Assembly (NCBI GenBank): GCA_022709625.1
Contig: JAKLIL010000147.1
Location: 1 to 5,402 of the forward strand
Length of the DNA: 5,402 nt
DNA from: Verrucomicrobiota bacterium
GTDB lineage: Bacteria > Verrucomicrobiota > Kiritimatiellia > CAIQIC01 > Lenti-01
Direction of reading: 5' to 3'
Shown piece by piece: positions 1 through 5,402 of the stretch (the stretch's first letter is position 1; each line of letters begins with the position of its first letter). Both the position numbers and the translations under genes were made by a program. The notes under the pieces are model-generated. The model made no database searches. It saw only the letters and a program-made list of their open reading frames with translations, and had not been told where the DNA came from.

Positions 1-1406
1 CGGAAATCGGCCTGGAAATCTACGAGGCTGAAAAGGACATGGCCAACGAGGCGACCGAGCGGACCCAGTCCAATCGTGAAATGCTCAAGGAGCTGGAAGA
101 CCTCGTGGGCGACGAGCCGATCAAGCGCATCGCCATCTTCAAGGAAATCGAAAACCTGCGCGCGCTGTCCGACCGCTACCGGTCCACGGTCGCGAAGGGC
201 GCGAAGCTGATTGATGAACGCGCCGCGTTCAACAAGCGCGTGGCGGCCAAGACCCAGTTGAACCGCTACCAGGACATGACCTTCCGGGTCGCGCGCAACC
301 ATGCCCTGCAATCCTACAACGGCATGTTCGAAATCGCCGCCCGCTATGCCTATCTTGCCGCCAAGGCCTACGACTACGAATGCAACTTCAGCCCGGATGA
401 TCCGGGATCGCCCAGCGCGCTCTTTTCGGACATCATCCAGGCCCGGACCCTCGGCCAGGGCGCGGACAGCGTGCCGCAAATGGGCGAGGGGGGTCTGGCC
501 GAGGCGCTGGCCTGGCTTCGCATCAACTACGATTCGCTGAAAGGGCAGCTCGGCTTCAGCAACCCGCAGTACGAGACCGGCAAGCTGTCGCTGCGCACCG
601 AGTTGTTCCGCATCCTGCCCAGCGGGGAAACCCAGCCCGTGGGCGACAACCAGTTCCCTGGCGGCGGGGAGGAAGCGGACGCCCTCTGGCGCCAGACCCT
701 GGAGAATGCGCGCGTGGACAACCTTTGGGAGATCCCCGAATACCGCTATTATGCCCGGCCGTTTGCGGCGGACATCGATGCCGACGGGAATGCGGCGGTG
801 GAGCCGGGCCTGGTCCTGCGGTTCGGCACCCGCATTCTGGCGGGGCAGAACGTCTTCGGCCATCCCCTCAGCGGCGGCGACCACGCCTACGATCCTTCGG
901 TGTTTGCCAACAAGATTCGCGGAGTTGGCGTGTGGTTCTCCGATTACCTCTCCGACGACGTCCTCAACGATCTGCCGGCGGCGCCGCGCGTGTACTTGAT
1001 TCCGGTGGGCGCGGATATCATGTCAATCGCCAACAGCGCCACCCCCGACCAGGTGCGCGTGTGGAACGTCGTGGACCAGCAGGTCCCGGTGCCGTTGCCG
1101 TCGGTCGATGCGGCGCTGGACCGCTGCAGTTTCACGCCGTTGCTCGACAGCCTGAACGGGCGGATCGGGTCGCCGCGCCGCTTCTCCAGTTTCCGGGCCT
1201 ATCACAACGCCGAAGCGGAGGTGGACCTCGACGAACTCGTCTACGACACCCGGCTGGTCGGACGCTCCGTCTGGAACACCGAATGGCTGCTCATCATTCC
1301 GGGCCTTACCCTCAACAGCGATCCCAACGAAGGGCTCGACCGCTTCATCGACCAGGTCACCGACATCAAACTGATTTTCTCCACCTACGGGTTCAGCGGG
1401 AATTGA
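1..1406 (+). CDS. C-terminal part of a large protein, distantly Tc-toxin-A-like (5' truncated)
   Basis: The reading frame is open from base 3 (E-I-G-L-E-I-Y-E-A-E-K-D) through the ATG at 39 to the TGA at 1404-1406, so this is the tail of a longer protein; the ATG at 39 is almost certainly an internal Met within a helical stretch. Counting that Met as 1, residues 1-110 are charged and helix-forming, probably coiled coil, ending in an aromatic/Ala-rich segment near 93-114 (YNGMFEIAARYAYLAAKAYD). Next come GGLAEALAWL (151-160), a segment ending YETGKLSLRTELFRI (178-192), a beta-rich region with FANKIRGVGVWFSDY (289-303), and a C-terminus with NTEWLLIIPG (413-422) and VTDIKLIFSTYGFSGN (440-455). 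The known TcA C-terminus has the same order: pore helices, a Tyr/Ala-rich helix, a 'GLL.GE.L..L...Y....E..K..SL' segment, then a TcB-binding sandwich ending 'W.LE.P...I.DV.LH.RYTA..G'. The match is by eye and remote. The alternative is an unrelated large PVC-group exported protein. No catalytic motif is visible. Confidence 0.85.
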   Translation, partial: EIGLEIYEAEKDMANEATERTQSNREMLKELEDLVGDEPIKRIAIFKEIENLRALSDRYRSTVAKGAKLIDERAAFNKRVAAKTQLNRYQDMTFRVARNHALQSYNGMFEIAARYAYLAAKAYDYECNFSPDDPGSPSALFSDIIQARTLGQGADSVPQMGEGGLAEALAWLRINYDSLKGQLGFSNPQYETGKLSLRTELFRILPSGETQPVGDNQFPGGGEEADALWRQTLENARVDNLWEIPEYRYYARPFAADIDADGNAAVEPGLVLRFGTRILAGQNVFGHPLSGGDHAYDPSVFANKIRGVGVWFSDYLSDDVLNDLPAAPRVYLIPVGADIMSIANSATPDQVRVWNVVDQQVPVPLPSVDAALDRCSFTPLLDSLNGRIGSPRRFSSFRAYHNAEAEVDLDELVYDTRLVGRSVWNTEWLLIIPGLTLNSDPNEGLDRFIDQVTDIKLIFSTYGFSGN

Positions 1407-1411
1407 GCGCG

Positions 1412-1418
1412 GGAAGGA
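1412..1418 (+). promoter_or_regulatory. Shine-Dalgarno sequence of the 883-residue protein gene
   Basis: GGAAGGA lies 9 nt before the ATG at 1428, inside the 21-nt gap after the upstream stop. It fixes the start that gives a clean signal peptide. The gap is too short for a separate promoter or terminator, which supports co-transcription with the upstream gene. Confidence 0.8.
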
Positions 1419-1427
1419 ACCAACGCC

Positions 1428-4079
1428 ATGAACACTTCGATCAACTTTAGGCAAACCCAACGCAACGTGCTGGCCGGCGCGCTCGTCGCCCTGATCCTCG
1501 CTGGCGCGGCCCCGGGCCTGCGGGCGCAGGACGTCAGCGAACCCCAAACCGTCTTCTACGGCAAGGTGCTGGGCACCGCTTCGGCGCAGGATTTCCTGAT
1601 CACCACGGGTAAATTGTCGTGGACCATCCTGCGCTACGACGGGGTGCCGGTGACGCTGGAAACCTCGCTGTATCCCCTGTACAACGGCGCCTACTCCTAT
1701 CGCCTGAACGTGCCGCACTCGGCCATCGCGCTCGGCTTGGCCGCGGATTCGGGCGGCGTGCCGATGCCGCCCGTGCCGCAGGTCAATCTGCATGCCGCGG
1801 TCAAGGTGGATGGACAGTTGGCGATGCTGCTGGGTCCGGCGGGCAGCACGTTCACCACCGAACAACTCCTGCGCACCGCCACCTACCGGATGGACCTGGG
1901 CCTCGACCGCGCGGCGGTGGATTCCGACGGCGACGGCATTCCCGATTGGTGGGAGGACCTCTACGGGCTGGACAAGCAGAATCCCGGCGATGCCAGCACC
2001 GACCTCCGCGGCGACGGCCTTTCCGCATTGGCTTCCTATCTGCGCGGGCTCGATCCCACCCGCGATGCCCGGACCCCGGAATTGCTGACCGACGAAATCG
2101 TCGTCTACCCCTCCGGCACCACCGGCGTCTTGCTGGAAACCGCCGACCTGGACAGTTCGGCCGACCAATTGGTCTACACCGTGACGGCACTCTCGCTGGC
2201 GGGAACCCTCTCCTTGCGGAACGCGCAGGCCAATCCGGACCAGTCCGACGCGATTTTGGCGGTAGGCAGTACGTTCACCCAGACCGATCTGCAAAAGGGC
2301 CGCGTGGTGTACGATCCCGACGGCTCGGGCAAAGCCCCCGGGTTCTTCGCCGTTGCCGTGCGCGACGAAAATCCGGAGCATCCCGCCTGCGAGGGCAAGG
2401 TCCAGCTCTTGGCCTATGAACCCGCCGACCAGATCCCTGAATCCGTGGGCCCGCTCGAAGCCCGGCGGCTGGAGAACTATCTGGATGCGGCGGCGGGATA
2501 CGTCGTTCTCGACGGTTCGGCGCTGCAAACCAATCAAGTCTTGTCCGCGCCGAGCGCGGGGCTTGCTTCCGCGGCGCTGGCCGATTATCTCGCCGCGTAC
2601 GGCGATGACCGGCCCTATAAGATCATCGGCTCCGCCGCATCCATGTCCCTTTCCGGCGGCCAGCGCGGGGACGTGCTTGTGGCCGATTCCGGCGACGGCG
2701 CAATGGCGGGCGGGCCGGAGGCCGACTGGTTCGTGGCCGAATCGTTCAATGCGGGCCAACTCGCCATTGCCGATTTCAGCGTGGCGGAACAGGACATGCT
2801 GGATTTGTCCCGGATTCCCGCCCCGCCCGGCGCCTATGCGCATCGGTATCTGCGGGTAGTGCAGACCGGCGGCGTGGTCAAGGTCCAGACCGATTTGGAC
2901 GGAAACGGCGTAGGCTATACCAATCTGGCCGTGGCTTTGCCGGGTCTAGCCGCGGCCGATGCCGATTTGTACGATTTGGTCGAGTCCGGACGCCTGCAGG
3001 TCGGCGCGCTGATTCTGGAACCGCAAATCTCCGTGGTCGCTACCCAGCCGCAAGCCAGCGAGAACGGGCCTTCGGCCGGACTGATTGCCGTGACCCGTCG
3101 CGGAAGCCTGGCGGACGAACTCGCGGTGAATCTGACCGTTTCGGGTTCGGCCCAGAATGGGACGGACTATCAACTGGTGCCGGCGACCGTAACCATCCCG
3201 GCAGGCGCGTCTGAAGTGGAAATCCCGATCGTGCCTTATACGGACGGCATCGCCGAGGTGGCGGAAGTCGCGCAAGTGGCCTTGGCGGCGGGAACCGGCT
3301 ATCGCATCGGCGCGGCCAGCCAGGCTGCCGTTACCATCGAGGACCTCCTGATGCTGGTGGAAATCGAAGCGGTCGAGCCCATCGCCGTCAAGGACACCGC
3401 TTCGCCAGGGACGTTCCAGATTACCCGGCGCGACGTGATCGATCGCGATGTGGTCATCCATCTGACCATTGGAGGTACGGCATCCAATGGCACCGACTAC
3501 AACGCCTTGTCCACCCTCGTCTATCTGGCCCCGAATCAGACCGTGGCGCTGCTGCAGGTCGTACCCAAGAGCAGCGCTGTCTTGGCGGGGGGCATGGAAA
3601 CGGTGGTTATCACCGTCAAGCCGGATTCCAACTACCGGGTGGCAGACGCCGGTCACGCCCAGGTGGCAATCCTCGAACGTTCCGATTCTTTTGCGGCCTG
3701 GCGCTTGCGAGAGTTCCCCGAGGCCGCAGGGGATGTTGCGGCGTTTGCCGCCGCGGATGGGGACAACACGGGGATCACGCACTTCCGGCGCTATGCCTTC
3801 GGCCTGGATCCCCAACAGCCCGATCCGGACGGCCTGCCGCGCCTGTTCCGGCAGGATGGCAAGGTGGGCGTGACGTTCCGCAAGCCGGTGGGCATTACGG
3901 ATGTGCAGTACCGAGTCATGGCCACCGCTGACCTCCTGGATTGGAACGCGCAGCCGTTGTCCGTGGCGCCGATGGCCGCTCCTGCCGGCTCGGACGATCC
4001 CGCCCAGGTCTATTACGAGGTGTTGGCCGGCGAGGCGCAGTCCGTATTCATCGGTGTCGAAGTGAAATTGCTCCCATGA
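1428..4079 (+). CDS. Exported multidomain calcium-binding protein (CSPG/cadherin-like, RTX/T1SS-like, two Calx-beta)
   Basis: The protein has 883 residues. Residues 1-33 form a Sec signal peptide (basic start, hydrophobic 14-30, cleavage likely LRA|QD). Residues 35-155 are beta-rich (YGKVLG, LSWTILRYDG, YRLNVPHSAIALGL) and I cannot name that domain. Residues 165-177 are an EF-hand-like calcium loop with D165, D167, D169, D173 and E176 at ligand positions 1, 3, 5, 9 and 12; a weaker partner loop lies at 192-210 (GDGLSALASYLRGLDP). Residues 218-332 resemble a CSPG/cadherin-like repeat (ETADLDSSADQLVYTV, GSTFTQTDLQKGRVVYDPDG). Residues 412-526 resemble an RTX end plus type-I-secretion target domain (GGPEADWFV, IADFSVAEQDMLDLSRI). 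Calx-beta domains follow at about 532-638 and 641-750. Residues 754-883 are a C-terminal module of the kind seen in Verrucomicrobia exported proteins (AWRLREF, RYAFGLDP, ADLLDW). No enzyme active site is seen. A structural, adhesive or calcium-stabilised surface role is inferred. The stop overlaps the next start. Confidence 0.93.
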   Translation: MNTSINFRQTQRNVLAGALVALILAGAAPGLRAQDVSEPQTVFYGKVLGTASAQDFLITTGKLSWTILRYDGVPVTLETSLYPLYNGAYSYRLNVPHSAIALGLAADSGGVPMPPVPQVNLHAAVKVDGQLAMLLGPAGSTFTTEQLLRTATYRMDLGLDRAAVDSDGDGIPDWWEDLYGLDKQNPGDASTDLRGDGLSALASYLRGLDPTRDARTPELLTDEIVVYPSGTTGVLLETADLDSSADQLVYTVTALSLAGTLSLRNAQANPDQSDAILAVGSTFTQTDLQKGRVVYDPDGSGKAPGFFAVAVRDENPEHPACEGKVQLLAYEPADQIPESVGPLEARRLENYLDAAAGYVVLDGSALQTNQVLSAPSAGLASAALADYLAAYGDDRPYKIIGSAASMSLSGGQRGDVLVADSGDGAMAGGPEADWFVAESFNAGQLAIADFSVAEQDMLDLSRIPAPPGAYAHRYLRVVQTGGVVKVQTDLDGNGVGYTNLAVALPGLAAADADLYDLVESGRLQVGALILEPQISVVATQPQASENGPSAGLIAVTRRGSLADELAVNLTVSGSAQNGTDYQLVPATVTIPAGASEVEIPIVPYTDGIAEVAEVAQVALAAGTGYRIGAASQAAVTIEDLLMLVEIEAVEPIAVKDTASPGTFQITRRDVIDRDVVIHLTIGGTASNGTDYNALSTLVYLAPNQTVALLQVVPKSSAVLAGGMETVVITVKPDSNYRVADAGHAQVAILERSDSFAAWRLREFPEAAGDVAAFAAADGDNTGITHFRRYAFGLDPQQPDPDGLPRLFRQDGKVGVTFRKPVGITDVQYRVMATADLLDWNAQPLSVAPMAAPAGSDDPAQVYYEVLAGEAQSVFIGVEVKLLP
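2079..2423 (+). other. CSPG/cadherin-like repeat region inside the 883-residue protein
   Basis: Residues 218-332 follow the known pattern of bacterial CSPG/cadherin-3 repeats: 'LL..ADLDS.ADQL.YTVT', then 'GTL.L', then 'GSTFTQ.DL..GRV.Y..DGS', then 'FF.V.V.D'. Only one copy is visible. In this family such domains are extracellular beta-sandwiches, often in adhesins. The assignment is by eye. Confidence 0.65.
2661..3005 (+). other. RTX / type-I-secretion C-terminal-like domain in an internal position
   Basis: Residues 412-526 contain a degenerate RTX-type turn (GGPEADWFV, 428-436), then IADFSVAEQDMLDLSRI (447-463), YLRVVQTGGVVKVQTDLDG (474-492) and a closing NLAVALPGL...DLYDLVESGRLQV. This follows the known layout of the VCA0849-type type I secretion target domain: '..DF..GEDDVLDLS.L', 'YL.V...GG.T.L..D.DG', 'L.G'. 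Such domains normally end the protein. Here about 357 residues follow, including two Calx-beta domains. Confidence 0.6.
3021..3677 (+). repeat. Two tandem Calx-beta domains (protein-level repeat)
   Basis: Residues 532-638 and 641-750 are two diverged copies of the same fold. Each has 'F/LI.VTRR', then 'V.LT(V/I)(S)G(S/T)A.NGTDY' (NGTDY at 577-581 and 687-691), then a hydrophobic-alternating strand and 'Y.IG/YRVA...A.VTIED/VAILE'. The first copy ends AAGTGYRIGAASQAAVTIED, a classic Calx-beta close. These domains typically bind calcium. The acidic 'DD..E..E' stretch is weakened to TDGIAEVAEVA in copy 1 and is nearly absent in copy 2. Confidence 0.85.
4076..4079 (+). promoter_or_regulatory. ATGA stop/start overlap (translational coupling)
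   Basis: The TGA of the 883-residue protein (4077-4079) overlaps the ATG of the parvulin lipoprotein (4076-4078). No strong Shine-Dalgarno sequence precedes this ATG, so re-initiation by ribosomes finishing the upstream gene is the likely mode. The two products would then be made together. Confidence 0.7.
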
Positions 4080-5083
4080 AGCCTTTTCCCCGCGGCACTC
4101 CTCGCTGGGCCTGGTGGCCCCTGTTGGTCGCCGGGGTGGTGGCGACAGGCTGCGGCCGGAAGGAACCGGCCGCGCCCGCGCCGCTGGCGCGGGTAGGCGA
4201 CGCCGTAATTACGGAAAAGGATTACGTCTTCGAGGTCCAGCGTCGTCTGGAACACGGCCGGCCCTTGGGCCAACCCCGCGAAATCCTGCAGGAACTCGTC
4301 GAACGGCAAGCGATGCTGCAAAAAGCCGAACGTTCCGAAGTCATGGAGGATCCCGAAGTCCGGCGGGAGTTGGAGAACAAACAACTGGGACAATGGCTGG
4401 ACCGTACGCTCCAGGTGGCGCGGGACGCGGTCCAGGTCACCGATGAAGAGATCCGCGCCTATTACGACGCCCATCCGGAAGCCCATACCCGTGCGGAAAT
4501 GTCGCGGCTGGCCATGCTGTACCGGCGGGTCAGCCCGCGCGATTCCGCGGAAACGCAGGCTGCCCTCCGGGAAGATTTGGAACGGGGGCGGGCGGAATTC
4601 CTGGCGGATCCCGCCGTCGCCACCCGCAACGGCGAAGTGCCCGGTTTTGGTTCCGTGGCCGCGCGGTTTTCCGAAGATCCGGCCACCCGCTATCGGGGCG
4701 GCGACCTCGGCTGGCTTGGCGATGCCGGCGACGGAGGACGGCAGCCGGCGGCCGTGATCGCCGCCGGCATGGCGCTCGAAACGGGCGCGGTCAGCGAAGT
4801 GATCTCCGCCGGGGACGGGTTGTACGTCGTCATGAAGTCGGATCGGCGCCCCGCCTATGCGACGCCCTACGAGGAAACGGCGCCCGGCCTGCGCCGGCGG
4901 CTCATCCGCCTCAAGCAGGAGGAGGTCGAGCGGACCTTCAAGAGCAATCTGCTGGCCGAAGCGAAGATTGAAATCAACGCAGCCAAGGCCGCCCGATTGG
5001 CGTTGCCTCCGGCCGCCGCTCCGGAACCGCCCGATCTGCTGCCGGTTTCGGATCTGGCCCCCCAGCGCGAGGCGTCGCCATGA
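4076..5083 (+). CDS. Parvulin-type peptidyl-prolyl isomerase-like lipoprotein (PpiC/PrsA/SurA family)
   Basis: The protein has 335 residues. The start at 4076 is preferred to the in-frame start at 3941 because it gives a lipoprotein signal peptide: basic MKPFPRG, hydrophobic 11-24, lipobox ATGC with the acylated Cys at 26. Next comes a SurA/PrsA-type N-terminal helical domain (VGDAVITEKDYVFEVQRRLE from residue 40; ILQELVERQAMLQKAE; helices to about 135), then a parvulin domain at about 139-258 with FGSVAARFSED (191-201), GGDLGWLGD (208-216) and a strand GLYVVMKSDRR (248-258). A charged helix (270-303) and an Ala/Pro-rich tail (304-335) follow. Family members speed prolyl cis-trans isomerisation or act as chaperones for exported proteins. 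Both usual active-site histidines appear to be missing: R144 or a neighbour where 'SHIL' is expected, and Y250 where 'GYH' is expected. About 14 extra residues (DPAVATRNGEVPGF) precede the FGSVA helix. The role may be mainly chaperone-like, for the beta-rich proteins encoded beside it (inference). Confidence 0.9.
   Translation: MKPFPRGTPRWAWWPLLVAGVVATGCGRKEPAAPAPLARVGDAVITEKDYVFEVQRRLEHGRPLGQPREILQELVERQAMLQKAERSEVMEDPEVRRELENKQLGQWLDRTLQVARDAVQVTDEEIRAYYDAHPEAHTRAEMSRLAMLYRRVSPRDSAETQAALREDLERGRAEFLADPAVATRNGEVPGFGSVAARFSEDPATRYRGGDLGWLGDAGDGGRQPAAVIAAGMALETGAVSEVISAGDGLYVVMKSDRRPAYATPYEETAPGLRRRLIRLKQEEVERTFKSNLLAEAKIEINAAKAARLALPPAAAPEPPDLLPVSDLAPQREASP
5069..5072 (+). promoter_or_regulatory. 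GAGG Shine-Dalgarno candidate at the end of the parvulin gene
   Basis: GAGG ends 7 nt before the ATG at 5080 and 10 nt before the second ATG at 5083. It is well placed to start the short ORF at 5080-5154. It is too far (78 nt) to serve the next long gene at 5151 directly. It is only four bases long, and chance matches are common in GC-rich DNA. Confidence 0.4.
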
Positions 5084-5154
5084 TGATTTCCACCGCTTTT
5101 CCGGAAACCATTCAACCCCACGGAACTTCAATAACCAGCACGGTTGCCGCATGA
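5080..5154 (+). CDS. Possible 24-codon coupling peptide bridging two genes
   Basis: A short ORF begins with two consecutive ATG codons (5080 and 5083) at the parvulin stop and ends with a TGA at 5152-5154. It overlaps both neighbours by ATGA: bases 5080-5083 with the parvulin TGA, and 5151-5154 with the ATG of the next gene. It encodes MMISTAFPETIQ... ending STVAA, with no hydrophobic segment and no motif I recognise. A GAGG sits 7 nt upstream, while the next long gene has no Shine-Dalgarno of its own. The likeliest role, if translated, is to carry ribosomes across the 67-nt gap to the next start, not to make a functional peptide. An open frame this short could also arise by chance. Confidence 0.35.
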   Translation: MMISTAFPETIQPHGTSITSTVAA

Positions 5155-5402
5155 AAACAACACTGTCTCCCGCCCCCGTCGCCTTGAATCTCCCGATCTG
5201 GAAAACGGCCGCCGTGGCGCTGCTCCTCCTGGCGGGCGCCGGTTGGGCCCAGGACCCCAACGTCAACCTGCTGTTCTCCAGCCCGGCCACAAATGCGTCT
5301 CCGGGCGCGGATTTCCAAGGCCATTTCAATTTTTCGCCGACCAATGCGTTCGTGACCGCCTCCATTACCGCCGGGACCCAGATTGTCCCCCCGGCCAATC
5401 TC
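5151..5402 (+). CDS. N-terminus of an exported protein of unknown function (3' truncated)
   Basis: The frame is open from the ATG at 5151 to the window edge, giving 84 codons. The first 33 residues look like a Sec signal peptide with a long n-region (MKTTLSPAPVALNLPIWK), a hydrophobic core TAAVALLLLAGAG and likely cleavage GWA|QD; the QD after the cleavage site matches the upstream 883-residue protein. The mature start, PNVNLLFSSPATNASPGADF, is rich in Asn, Ser, Thr and small residues, with alternating strands (HFNFSP, AFVTASITAGTQIV), which suggests a beta-rich secreted or surface protein. No family can be named from this much. The frame is open further upstream but has no ATG, GTG or TTG back to at least the parvulin stop, so 5151 is the best start. 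It appears to belong to the same operon. Confidence 0.8.
   Translation, partial: MKTTLSPAPVALNLPIWKTAAVALLLLAGAGWAQDPNVNLLFSSPATNASPGADFQGHFNFSPTNAFVTASITAGTQIVPPANL

Noticed and set aside
1407..1427. Possible promoter or terminator between the first two genes
   Set aside because: The gap is only 21 nt and is filled by the Shine-Dalgarno region. No hairpin with a T-tract or -35/-10 pair is visible.
725..1450. A 241-codon plus-strand frame overlapping the first gene and the start of the second
   Set aside because: It is an alternative-frame reading of the first gene with Arg/Gly/Pro/Ala-rich translation, and it crosses the Shine-Dalgarno and start of the next gene.
1023..2843. A 606-codon open frame on the minus strand
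   Set aside because: It lies opposite the well-supported first and second genes, has low-complexity Gly/Arg/His/Gln-rich translation, no recognisable domain and no start signal. Long antisense frames are expected opposite GC-rich coding DNA with strong third-position bias.
2946..3815. A 289-codon open frame on the minus strand
   Set aside because: It is opposite the two Calx-beta domains, which are unmistakable on the plus strand. The minus translation has no coherent motif.
3941..4075. An in-frame upstream extension of the parvulin gene
   Set aside because: It adds 45 Arg/Gly-rich residues inside the previous gene and would bury the lipoprotein signal peptide. The ATG at 4076 gives a proper lipobox and an ATGA overlap.
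5098..5107. Perfect 10-bp palindrome TTTCCGGAAA in the gap before the last gene
   Set aside because: It has no loop and no T-run, so it is not a terminator. A single short palindrome is too weak to call an operator. It also lies inside the possible 24-codon ORF.
4013..5398. A 461-codon open frame on the minus strand
   Set aside because: It covers the parvulin gene in antisense and spans two clear plus-strand starts. Its translation has no domain or export signal that I recognise, so it is a GC-bias shadow.

Overview
This is a GC-rich bacterial window. It reads as one co-directional operon fragment, entirely on the + strand, that encodes large exported or surface proteins and a periplasmic folding factor. 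The best taxonomic guess is the Verrucomicrobiota or a close PVC-superphylum relative. That guess rests on the second gene, which combines a 'DSDGDGIPDWWEDLYGLD' calcium module, a cadherin/CSPG-like repeat, tandem Calx-beta domains and a C-terminal 'AWR...RYAFGLDP...VQYRVMATADLLDW' module, a mix I associate with exported proteins of that group. No marker gene is present to confirm it.

Layout: (1) Bases 1-1406 hold the 3' end of a large gene whose start lies upstream of the window. An alpha-helical, coiled-coil-like stretch leads into a beta-rich C-terminal region. The order of landmarks resembles the C-terminal part of Tc-toxin A subunits (end of the pore-forming helices, then the TcB-binding domain). 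(2) After 21 nt, with a good Shine-Dalgarno sequence, bases 1428-4079 encode an 883-residue protein with a Sec signal peptide, an EF-hand-like calcium loop, a CSPG/cadherin-like repeat, an RTX/type-I-secretion-like region in the middle of the chain, two Calx-beta domains and a C-terminal module. (3) A 4-nt ATGA overlap leads to a 335-residue parvulin-type (PpiC/PrsA/SurA-like) lipoprotein at 4076-5083; it lacks the usual active-site histidines. (4) A possible 24-codon ORF (5080-5154) links the parvulin stop to the next start through two ATGA overlaps and has its own GAGG. (5) Bases 5151-5402 are the 5' end of another exported protein, which runs off the window.

How they may work together (inference): the tight spacing and overlaps imply co-transcription and partly coupled translation. 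The lipoprotein foldase would help fold or escort its beta-rich exported neighbours. If the first gene is a true TcA relative, the window shows an unusual Tc-like locus in which the next genes encode calcium-binding adhesin-like proteins and a foldase rather than TcB/TcC. I see no RNA gene, insertion sequence, CRISPR array, promoter or intrinsic terminator, and no gene-free stretch above 300 bases.
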